In this document: in pieces, positions 25,447 to 32,854 of the stretch
Layout of the letters: each line of letters starts with the position of its first letter
How positions within the stretch are numbered: the stretch's first letter is position 1
Origin: JACQAP01 sp035275265
GTDB lineage: Bacteria > Pseudomonadota > Gammaproteobacteria > Burkholderiales > JACQAP01
Assembly (NCBI GenBank): GCA_035275265.1
Contig: DATENC010000006.1
Location: 1-64,000 of the forward strand
Length of the DNA: 64,000 nt
Direction: 5' to 3'
Made by a program: the position numbers and the translations under genes
Notes under the pieces: model-generated
What the model saw: the letters and a program-made list of their open reading frames with translations, nothing else
What the model was told of the DNA's origin: nothing
The model's database searches: none

Positions 25447-28400
25447 TCAGGCTGCGAGAACCGCTTCGGGTTCGTAGGCCAGATTGGGCGCAAGCCACTT
25501 CTCGACCTCTTGCACGCGCATGCCCTTTCGGCGCGCGTAGTCCTCGACCTGATCGCGATCGATTTTCGCCACCGCGAAGTACTGCGACTCGGGGTGCGAG
25601 AAATAAAAACCGCTTACTGCCGCGGTAGGCAGCATGGCGTAAGACTCGGTGAGCACGATACCGGCATTTTGTGTCGCGTCGAGCAGTTCGAACAACGCGC
25701 CCTTCTCGGTATGATCCGGGCAGGCCGGATACCCCGGTGCCGGACGGATTCCACGGTACTTCTCGGCGATCAGGTCTTCGACACCGAGCTTCTCGCCCAC
25801 GGCATAAGCCCAGAATTCGCGGCGCACGCGCTGGTGCATGAGCTCTGCGAAACCCTCCGCCAGCCGGTCCGCCAACGCCTTCAGCATGATGGCGTTGTAG
25901 TCGTCGTGCTTTTGCTCGAATTCCGCAACTCTTTCATCGATTCCGATGCCGGCGGTCACCGCAAAGGCGCCGCAGTAGTCGCGCACGCTGGAGTCCCGGG
26001 GCGCGATGAGATCGGCCAGGCACTGGTTGGGATTGTCCAGCGGCTTCACAATCTGCTGCCGAAGGAAGTGGAATGTCGCAGTAGAACTTGCCCGGGTCTC
26101 GTCCGCATAGATTTCGACGTCGTCGTCGACACGGCTGGCCGGGAACAACGCGATCACGGCGGCTGCGCCCAGCCATTTCTCGGAAATGATGCGCGCGAGC
26201 ATCTTCTGCGCATCGTCGAACAAGTTGCGCGCGGCCTCGCCGACAATCGCGTCCTGCAATATCTTCGGATAGCGGCCCGTAAGCTCCCAAGTCTGGAAAA
26301 ACGGCGTCCAGTCGATCACTTTTGCGATTTCGTCGAGGGGATAGTCGCGGAACGCCTTCAGGCCCGTAAAGGAGGGCACGGGCGGCACATAAGTCTTCCA
26401 GTCCGTCTTCAAGCCGCGCGTCCGGGCTTCCGCGATCGGGTAGAGTGGGCCCTGACCTTTCTTGCCCTTGTGCTGGGTGCGGGTCTTCTCCGCTTCGTTC
26501 TTGACTTTGCGTACGAACTCGTCGCGGTGCTCCGCGGAGATAAGGCTCGTGCACACACCGACCGAGCGCGAAGCGTCCGGAACCCATACCGTCGGGCCTG
26601 AATATTTCGGCTCGATTTTCACGGCGGTGTGCACTCGCGAAGTGGTGGCGCCGCCGATCAGCAGCGGTACCTTGAAACCCTGTCGTTCCATTTCCTTCGC
26701 CACGTGCGCCATTTCCTCCAGAGACGGTGTGATCAGGCCGGAGAGGCCGATGATGTCCGCGTTCTCGTCGCGCGCGGTCTTGAGTATTTTCTCCGCCGGC
26801 ACCATGACACCCAGGTTGACCACATCGAAGTTGTTGCACTGGAGTACCACGGAAACGATATTCTTGCCGATGTCGTGTACGTCGCCCTTGACAGTGGCGA
26901 TCACGATCTTTCCCTTGCTCTTGCCGCTGGTTCCGGTCCTGAGCTTCTCCGCCTCGATGTAGGGAATCAGGTGCGCGACCGCCTCTTTCATCACCCGGGC
27001 CGACTTCACTACCTGTGGCAGGAACATCTTGCCGGCGCCGAACAGGTCGCCGACCACGTTCATGCCTTCCATCAGCGGACCCTCGATCACCTGGATCGGA
27101 TACTCGAACTGTCGTCGCGCCTCCTCGGTGTCCTCGACGATATAGGTGTTGATCCCGCGCACCAGTGCGTGCGTGATGCGCTCGCCCACCGTGCCTTTGC
27201 GCCAGGACAGATCCTCGACCAGGATCCTGGCCTCGCCCTTGTAGCTCTCGGCGAATTCGACCAGGCGCTCAGTGGAATCCGGCCTGCGGTTGAACAGGAC
27301 GTCTTCTACCCGCTCCAGAAGGTCCTTGGGAACCTCTTCGTACACGCCGAGCTGTCCGGCGTTGACAATACCCATGGTCATGCCGGCCTTGATGGCGTGG
27401 TACAGGAAAGCGGTGTGGATCGCCGCGCGCACCGGATCGTTGCCGCGGAACGAAAACGAAATATTCGAAACGCCTCCGCTTATCTTCGCGTGCGGCAGTG
27501 CCGTGCGGATCGAGCGTGTGGCTTCAATGTAGTCGATTGCATAGTTGTTGTGTTCCTCGATCCCGGTGGCCACGGCGAAGATGTTCGGGTCGAATATGAT
27601 GTCCTCGACCGGGAACCCGACCTCCTTCACCAGCAAATGGTAGGCGTGCGTGCAGATTTCGATGCGACGCGCCAGCGTATCGGCCTGGCCTTTTTCGTCG
27701 AAAGCCATGACGATTGCCGCGGCTCCGTAGCGCCGCACCAGACGCGCCTGGCGGATGAACTCGGCCTCGCCTTCCTTCATGCTGATCGAATTCACTACGC
27801 ATTTGCCTTGCACGCACTTCAGCCCCGCCTCGATCACTTCCCATTTGGACGAATCGATCATGACCGGCACGCGTGAGATGTCCGGCTCTGAGCCAACCAA
27901 ATTGAGGAAGGTCACCATCGCCTTCTTCGAATCCAGCATGGCCTCGTCCATGTTGACGTCGATCACCTGGGCCCCGTTCTCGACCTGGCTGCGCGCCACC
28001 GAGAGTGCCGCGGTATAGTCGCCGGCGAGGACCAGGCGGGCGAAAGCTTTCGAGCCGGTGACGTTGGTGCGCTCGCCGACATTCACGAACAGCGAGTCGT
28101 CGGAGATGTTGAGCGGTTCCAGTCCGGAAAGGCGCAGTTTCTTTTCGATCACGGGTACCTTGCGCGGCGCCACGTCTTTGAGTGTCTCGACGATCGTCTT
28201 GATATGAGCCGGCGTTGTGCCGCAGCAACCACCGGCGATGTTCAGGAAACCGCTTTGCGCGAATTCCCTGAGGATCGAGGCGGTGTACTCCGGCGTTTCG
28301 TCGTAGTCTCCGAAAGCGTTCGGTAACCCGGCGTTCGGGTGCAGGCTGGTGTGCACATCGGCAACTTTCGCCAACTCCTCGATGTAGGGCCGCAGGTCCC

Positions 28401-29157
28401 TGGCGCCGAGCGCGCAGTTCAGCCCGACCGAAAAGGGCCGTGCGTGGGAAATCGAGTTCCAGAATGCCTCGGTAGTCTGGCCGGAAAGCGTGCGGCCGCT
28501 GGCATCGGTGATGGTGCCGGACACCATGACCGGCACGTGGATGGCGTGGCGGACGAAGTAATCGTCGATCGCGAACAGCGCCGCCTTGCAGTTGAGCGTG
28601 TCGAACACCGTCTCGACCATCAGCAGATCCACGCCGCCGTCGAGCAACCCCCTCACGCTTTCGCCGTAACAGTCCACCAGTTCGTCGAAGGAAACATTGC
28701 GAAACCCCGGATCGTTCACGTCGGGCGAGATCGACGCGGTGCGGCTAGTGGGCCCCAAGACGCCGACGACAAAGCGCGGCTTTGCGGGATTGTTCTTGGT
28801 GAACTCGTCAGCAGCTGACCGCGCAAGCTGCGCTCCTGCGCTGTTCAACTCGTACGCCAGGTGGGTCATGCCGTAGTCGGCCATCGACACCGCATTCGAG
28901 TTGAACGTGTTGGTCTCGATCAGGTCGGCCCCCGCTTCCAGGTAGGCCGAGTGGATGCCGCGAATGATCTGCGGCTGGGTCAGGGTCAGCAGGTCGTTGT
29001 TGCCCTTCTGGTCACAGTGGTGCGCCTGGAAGCGGTCGCCGTGATAGTGGATGGCGTCCAGCTTGTGGCCCTGGATCATGGTGCCCATGGCGCCGTCCAG
29101 GACAAGGATTCGCTCCTTGAGCAGGCTGTGCAAAAGTTGTGTGCGTTGGTCTCGCAT
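25447..29157 (-). CDS. metH: Cobalamin-dependent methionine synthase
   Basis: Methyltransferase from 5-methyl-THF to homocysteine via B12. All four modules are present in order: the homocysteine domain (zinc Cys in AGGCCGTTPAH), the pterin-binding domain (VNVGERTNVTGSKAF), the cobalamin domain (KGDVHDIGKN with the lower-ligand His) and the SAM activation domain (RPAPGYPACPDH). The frame is open from 29214, but that point lies inside the leader hairpin and riboswitch. The ATG at 29157 (MRDQRTQLLHS) is the sensible start, giving 1236 aa. Confidence 0.96.
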   Translation of the reverse strand: MRDQRTQLLHSLLKERILVLDGAMGTMIQGHKLDAIHYHGDRFQAHHCDQKGNNDLLTLTQPQIIRGIHSAYLEAGADLIETNTFNSNAVSMADYGMTHLAYELNSAGAQLARSAADEFTKNNPAKPRFVVGVLGPTSRTASISPDVNDPGFRNVSFDELVDCYGESVRGLLDGGVDLLMVETVFDTLNCKAALFAIDDYFVRHAIHVPVMVSGTITDASGRTLSGQTTEAFWNSISHARPFSVGLNCALGARDLRPYIEELAKVADVHTSLHPNAGLPNAFGDYDETPEYTASILREFAQSGFLNIAGGCCGTTPAHIKTIVETLKDVAPRKVPVIEKKLRLSGLEPLNISDDSLFVNVGERTNVTGSKAFARLVLAGDYTAALSVARSQVENGAQVIDVNMDEAMLDSKKAMVTFLNLVGSEPDISRVPVMIDSSKWEVIEAGLKCVQGKCVVNSISMKEGEAEFIRQARLVRRYGAAAIVMAFDEKGQADTLARRIEICTHAYHLLVKEVGFPVEDIIFDPNIFAVATGIEEHNNYAIDYIEATRSIRTALPHAKISGGVSNISFSFRGNDPVRAAIHTAFLYHAIKAGMTMGIVNAGQLGVYEEVPKDLLERVEDVLFNRRPDSTERLVEFAESYKGEARILVEDLSWRKGTVGERITHALVRGINTYIVEDTEEARRQFEYPIQVIEGPLMEGMNVVGDLFGAGKMFLPQVVKSARVMKEAVAHLIPYIEAEKLRTGTSGKSKGKIVIATVKGDVHDIGKNIVSVVLQCNNFDVVNLGVMVPAEKILKTARDENADIIGLSGLITPSLEEMAHVAKEMERQGFKVPLLIGGATTSRVHTAVKIEPKYSGPTVWVPDASRSVGVCTSLISAEHRDEFVRKVKNEAEKTRTQHKGKKGQGPLYPIAEARTRGLKTDWKTYVPPVPSFTGLKAFRDYPLDEIAKVIDWTPFFQTWELTGRYPKILQDAIVGEAARNLFDDAQKMLARIISEKWLGAAAVIALFPASRVDDDVEIYADETRASSTATFHFLRQQIVKPLDNPNQCLADLIAPRDSSVRDYCGAFAVTAGIGIDERVAEFEQKHDDYNAIMLKALADRLAEGFAELMHQRVRREFWAYAVGEKLGVEDLIAEKYRGIRPAPGYPACPDHTEKGALFELLDATQNAGIVLTESYAMLPTAAVSGFYFSHPESQYFAVAKIDRDQVEDYARRKGMRVQEVEKWLAPNLAYEPEAVLAA

Positions 29158-29172
29158 TTCGATTCCGCAAAC

Positions 29173-29206
29173 AAAAAAACCCGTCAGCTTGAGCGGGACG
29201 GGTTTT
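29173..29206 (-). terminator. Intrinsic terminator in the metH leader (attenuator)
   Basis: On the minus strand AAACCCGTC and GACGGGTTT form a 9-bp stem followed by seven U residues (29173-29179). It is only 16 bases before the metH ATG and directly after the riboswitch-like element. It could therefore switch off metH transcription when SAM is plentiful. Confidence 0.8.
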
Positions 29207-29213
29207 CGTTCCA

Positions 29214-29265
29214 CGCTTTAGCGGTATTTGTTATGCGCCCGCAAGCTGAGTATCAAATCGGCGCG
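29214..29265 (-). ncRNA. SAM-II class riboswitch upstream of metH
   Basis: On the minus strand P1 arms GCGCC (29264-29260) and GGCGC (29239-29235) pair perfectly. The pseudoknot strands ATTTG (29258-29254) and CAAAT (29230-29226) pair perfectly. The conserved GCTAAA occurs at 29222-29217. The order and spacing match the SAM-II fold as I know it. A terminator and metH follow. SAM-V shares this core and is the alternative. I identified it by eye only. Confidence 0.8.
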
Positions 29266-29271
29266 GAGACA

Positions 29272-29300
29272 ACGTTAACGGGTTGATTGGTCGGTGTCAA
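29272..29300 (-). promoter_or_regulatory. Promoter of the metH leader
   Basis: On the minus strand a perfect -35 TTGACA (29300-29295), a 17-base spacer and TAACGT (29277-29272) place the transcription start near 29265. That is exactly where the riboswitch P1 stem begins. The -10 is weak, but the arrangement is convincing. Confidence 0.6.
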
Positions 29301-29407
29301 TCCCGCAGAGCAAGTGTGAAGGGCAAGGATAAAGGCGGGAGACGGGAGCATGGAGAAGACCGCACGCGAGCGAGAGCATCATCCACCTTCATCCTCATCC
29401 TTGCCTC

Positions 29408-30442
29408 TCATCCAAGACTTACCCCGAGAAGTCTCCCCATGAGGAACGTCAGCAGTCCGGCACCGCCGCCGATTGTGAGCATACGCAGTCCACTGCGCAT
29501 CGCCTGCCGGCCGGTGAACAGTGAAAGCGCTGCGCCGACTGCGAACAGGGACGCCGCAGTCAGTCCGACCGATACAGCCAGGCTCCCCGCGCCGGAACTC
29601 CAGAGAAAAGGGAGCAACGGCAACAAGGCACCGGTCGCAAACGAGAAGAACGAGAATCCCGCCGCACCCCAGGGTGAGCCCAGTTCGTCGGGATTGAGGC
29701 CAAGTTCTTCCCGCGCGAGCGTGTCCAGTGCCCTGGACGGATCTACCAGTATCACGTCGGCCATACGCTTCGCCTCGTTTTCGGGAATCCCTCGGGCGAC
29801 GTAGATCATCGCCAACTCGGAGGCTTCCTCCTCCGGGTACTGGCCGAGTTCGTCGCGCTCCAGGCCGATCTGATACTCGTACATCTCACGTTGCGAACGC
29901 ACCGACACGTACTCGCCCGCCGCCATCGAGAACGCCCCGGCGAGCAGACCGGCAAGTCCGGACAGCAGGATCATCTTGCTTTCGGAAGTGGCACCTGCGA
30001 CGCCAAAAATCAGGCTCGCGTTCGAGACCAGGCCGTCGTTCACTCCGAAAACGGCGGCTCGCAGATTCCCGCCGCTCTTCAGCCCCCGATGGCGGCGCTC
30101 CATTCCTGCGGTGGAATCCGGAACGTAATGGCGCGGATCGGCTCCAGCATACAGCGACATCCCGCGCACCTTCATCGCGGCCAACATCGAGCGCAAAGGC
30201 CGCGGCCCCATTTTTCTGACCAAAGCGGCAACTATGCGGGTCCGCAGGTCTGCCCTGAAACGCTGCGGGACCGCGCCGCCGGCTTCGCGGATCTTTTTCT
30301 CCCAGATCCCGGCCTGCTTTTCCGCTTCGCGCGCAAGATCAAGGAAAAGCCCTTGGCGCGCTGTTCCGGCCTCCTGCTCCGCGACTACGCGGTAGAGGTG
30401 CGCCGAACTCTTCTCTTCCTGCCAGCTTTTCAGGCTATCCAC
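29408..30442 (-). CDS. Ferritin-like/VIT1 fusion iron transporter (MbfA type)
   Basis: A 344-aa protein. The N-terminal ferritin/rubrerythrin-like helices (SWQEEKSSAHLYRVVAEQE, AREAEKQAGIWE) supply Glu/His iron ligands. The C-terminal VIT1/CCC1 domain starts at about AAVFGVNDGLVSNASLIFG and carries five membrane segments. The family exports or sequesters Fe/Mn. The open frame begins at 30628, inside comM, but the GTG at 30442, with a GGAAG ribosome site, starts at VDSLKSWQEEKS and fits best. It lies 28 bases downstream of the comM 3' end. Confidence 0.85.
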   Translation of the reverse strand: MDSLKSWQEEKSSAHLYRVVAEQEAGTARQGLFLDLAREAEKQAGIWEKKIREAGGAVPQRFRADLRTRIVAALVRKMGPRPLRSMLAAMKVRGMSLYAGADPRHYVPDSTAGMERRHRGLKSGGNLRAAVFGVNDGLVSNASLIFGVAGATSESKMILLSGLAGLLAGAFSMAAGEYVSVRSQREMYEYQIGLERDELGQYPEEEASELAMIYVARGIPENEAKRMADVILVDPSRALDTLAREELGLNPDELGSPWGAAGFSFFSFATGALLPLLPFLWSSGAGSLAVSVGLTAASLFAVGAALSLFTGRQAMRSGLRMLTIGGGAGLLTFLMGRLLGVSLG

Positions 30443-30470
30443 GGAACTTCCACAAGGCAAAGGTAGCGTT

Positions 30471-31064
30471 TTAGATGCGTTCGAAGCGACGATACTGCAC
30501 CGCTTCGGCCACATGTGCCGCGGAGATCGTATCCGCGCCGGCCAGATCGGCAATGGTGCGCGCCACTTTGAGGATCCGGTGGTAGGCGCGTGCCGACAAT
30601 CCCAACCGGGTGATGGCTTGCCGCGCAAGCTGCTGCCCCTGTGGTTCCGCGATACAGTGGCTCTCGATCTCCTTCACCGCCAGCAACGCGTTCGGTTTGC
30701 CTTGGCGCCGTAGCTGAATGTCCCGCGCAACGCTTACGCGCGCGCGCACCGCAGCGCTCGGCTCGCCGGACTGGCGCGACGCAATCTCCTGTTCCGGAAC
30801 AGCCGGAACTTCGATATGCAGGTCGATTCGATCCATTAGCGGCCCGGAGATACGTCGGCGATAACGCGTGACGTGGTCCGGGGTGCAGTGGCACTTGCCG
30901 CTATAGTGCCCGAGGAAACCGCAGGGGCAGGGGTTCATAGCCGCGATCAATTGAAAGCGCGCCGGAAACTCGGCCTGGCGCGCGGCGCGCGATACGCTTA
31001 TCTTTCCGGACTCGAGCGGCTCGCGGAGTACCTCCAGAACATCGCGGCCGAACTCGGGCAGTTC
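30471..31064 (-). pseudogene. comM: comM, C-terminal part (split by the island)
   Basis: C-terminal 193 codons of the ComM (YifB) AAA+ helicase, from FGRDVLEVLREPLESG to the stop. They include the zinc-type loop MNPCPCGFLGHYSGKC. ComM promotes branch migration during natural transformation. The frame runs upstream into the island to an artificial start at 31172, giving a chimeric 233-aa reading frame. It lacks Walker A and B, so it cannot work alone. Its missing half is at 47125-48038. Confidence 0.93.
31054..31064. repeat. Left core attachment repeat
   Basis: TCGGGCAGTTC, identical to 47125-47135. Read on the minus strand it encodes the Glu-Leu-Pro-Glu that follows the Walker B aspartate of ComM. 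The bases on either side differ between the two copies, so the identity is exactly 11 bp. Confidence 0.88.
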
Positions 31065-31093
31065 TTCTGCTCGCCTATGAAGGGGCATAGCGT

Positions 31094-31111
31094 AGTGCAC
31101 ATATAGTGCAC
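31094..31111. repeat. AGTGCAC pair, candidate integrase arm sites (left end)
   Basis: TAGTGCAC occurs twice, with the heptamer at 31094-31100 and 31105-31111, 11 bp apart. They lie 30-47 bp inside the left core repeat. The same heptamer occurs four times inside the right end (46995-47099) in the same orientation. Confidence 0.6.
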
Positions 31112-31253
31112 GGAGTAAAGGGTTGCCGGTGCCCGCAGAACGCGCCAATTTCAACGCGCTGAGGTAGGGCACTACCCTAGCACCCCCGGGCCGCTTACGT
31201 TCAGCTTGGACAACAACGGTGTGGCGGCCTTGCCTGAAACACCCGCAACGCGT

Positions 31254-31925
31254 TTAGAAGAGAATTTCCTCAAAGGCGTCTATCCCATCGCCCGATCCCA
31301 CACCCCATGACCACACGATGCCGTGTCCGAGTGTCTTTATGTCCTTGATCAAATCTGGCGAGAAGTGCACATCCCATTGATCGCCTAACTCGATATATGC
31401 CACGTGGTCATTGGGGGACATGAGAAACACCCTCGTGTTGCCCCCGCGATGCGAAGCGAGAAGGTCCTTCAGTCGTGTTCCTCTGCTTTGCCCGTCGGAA
31501 TACAGTATCAGTCGCGGTTGTGCCTGCCCGGTAGTTATCTGCTCAACAGCACGACAGACTTCAAACACGGCACGGACAGCGATTTTCAACGGAACCAAAA
31601 AGAACTCACGTTTAGGATTAACTCTGTAGGGAGATAATTTCTGATGGACAAGGGTTTCAGCGAGGTTCGCGTCGGACACGTCTTCCTCGTATAGCACTTC
31701 AAACGGACCGGGTACGCCAGTGGCTTTGGAAAGTTCCCGCGCCCGCAGTTCGCTGATACGGGAAGTCCTACCGACTTTGACTAGCAAATCCTTAAGAGAA
31801 GAGTTCCGCAGAATGTAGATTTTGCCCGTAGAACGCATAGGCTGACCGTCAAGTTCGACTTTCCACAAGCCGGCGCAGGCCGCCAACGGAGTCAATATCT
31901 TTGAACAATCGTGGGGCCATTCCAC
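31254..31925 (-). CDS. GIY-YIG nuclease-like protein (T5orf172/MUG113 type)
   Basis: A 223-aa protein. Residues about 33-125 match a GIY-YIG-type domain: GKIYILRNSS, VKVGRTS, a helix with RARELS, then EVLYEEDVSDANLAETLVHQKL and REFFLVP. The C-terminal 100 residues are unassigned. Such domains act as nucleases or DNA binders in phages and islands. The start is uncertain: GTG at 31925 overlaps the upstream gene by 34 bases, and ATG at 31838 (MRSTGKIYIL) is the alternative. It is the last gene before the left end of the island. Confidence 0.75.
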   Translation of the reverse strand: MEWPHDCSKILTPLAACAGLWKVELDGQPMRSTGKIYILRNSSLKDLLVKVGRTSRISELRARELSKATGVPGPFEVLYEEDVSDANLAETLVHQKLSPYRVNPKREFFLVPLKIAVRAVFEVCRAVEQITTGQAQPRLILYSDGQSRGTRLKDLLASHRGGNTRVFLMSPNDHVAYIELGDQWDVHFSPDLIKDIKTLGHGIVWSWGVGSGDGIDAFEEILF

Positions 31926-32323
31926 CCTTTCGGGTAAATCTGATACTCATTGTATCCGGTGTTTCCGTTTCTCATGTAGCGCCCTAATAGGTGGGTGTCA
32001 TGATGCCTGGTGTCCCGCTTGCCAAGTTTTTCCTCTAACCAAGCATCCCTGTTTCGTGCGGCCACTTCATCGTCGTAAATCTCTACATTGGCATTTCTAT
32101 CGCCGCGCGTGAGTTGCTGAAGCGCATCCCCAAGCGAACGCAATTCTTGCTCCGTTGGTTTTGGTTTGCTCAGCACAATTATTCTTCCAAAGCCACCATT
32201 CGCAATTGTCCACTGCCTTACAATCTTAAAAGACGGCGAAGTGTCCGCTGCGTAAACCGCCGTCCCGATCCACACCATGCCTAGCGTGCCTAACAGCTTT
32301 GCGCATTGAATCTTGGTAGGCAT
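31892..32323 (-). CDS. Exported protein of unknown function
   Basis: A 143-aa protein with a signal peptide (about 1-25, cleaved near VYAADTS). The mature protein is small and charged. It contains IIVLSKPKPTEQELRSLGDALQQ and ends with the aromatic stretch YNEYQIYPKGWNGPTIVQRY. I recognise no named family. It may be co-transcribed with the GIY-YIG gene, which starts before its stop. About 530 bases upstream hold a separate plus-strand transcript candidate and no other gene I can support. Confidence 0.65.
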   Translation of the reverse strand: MPTKIQCAKLLGTLGMVWIGTAVYAADTSPSFKIVRQWTIANGGFGRIIVLSKPKPTEQELRSLGDALQQLTRGDRNANVEIYDDEVAARNRDAWLEEKLGKRDTRHHDTHLLGRYMRNGNTGYNEYQIYPKGWNGPTIVQRY

Positions 32324-32520
32324 GTATCGCTCCTTCTGAGATAGAGCGGCGGCATTGGCTTACCGCCGATGCTGGATAAGATCAACACTAGATCGCGTTT
32401 CGTCGCTCGGGTTTCCCGCCTGTGACGCGGCGCCCGCACCCGTTTTGGAAAACGTTGAAATGTCCGCAATTGCTCCAGTGTGCTGGATGACGCGCGAGTG
32501 CGGCGGTTAAGCCGATTCGA

Positions 32521-32745
32521 TGTTACTATAGCGCGCGAACACAATTCGCAAAGGAGGACCGAATGCTTAAGTGGATTCTTCGGACTCCGTAGCTGTACGC
32601 CGTCGAAATCGGCAGAGCCAACCAAGACGCACCGAGACCACCGGTAAAGTATCAGCCGCCGCCCGGAGCAAATAGGCGGGTACGCGTAACGCGTGCGTAC
32701 AGGCGTCTCGCAAAGCCCCATACTTGTGGGGCTTTGCTTTTTTGC
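32521..32745 (+). ncRNA. Candidate small RNA or leader transcript with a 9-codon ORF
   Basis: An extended -10 TGT-TACTAT (32521-32529) is followed about 20 bases later by a strong ribosome site AAAGGAGG (32550-32557). The short frame MLKWILRTP-stop follows (32563-32592), then a perfect terminator at 32710-32743. No longer plus-strand gene fits between. It could be a small regulatory RNA, a leader peptide, or the remnant of a longer gene. This is inference from signals only. Confidence 0.4.
32710..32743 (+). terminator. Strong intrinsic terminator
   Basis: GCAAAGCCCCA (32710-32720) and TGGGGCTTTGC (32727-32737) form a perfect 11-bp stem with a 6-base loop, followed by six T residues. It lies 112 bases before the AAA ATPase gene on the same strand, so it ends a transcript from upstream. 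Confidence 0.85.
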
Positions 32746-32854
32746 GTGACACCAAACGCGACATTAAAAGAGAAGTGAGCGAACGTATTTATTCCTTCCG
32801 CGATGCGATCTCGCTTGCCAGCGCACAATACAAAAATCGTTTAGGAAATAGCGT

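Noticed and set aside
29157..29214. metH start at 29214
   Set aside because: That start lies in the riboswitch and terminator leader. The extra 19 residues are encoded by the hairpin, and the family N-terminus begins at 29157.
32290..32721. Minus-strand 143-codon frame before the exported protein gene
   Set aside because: It overlaps the strong plus-strand terminator, lacks a ribosome site and has arginine/serine-rich shadow composition.
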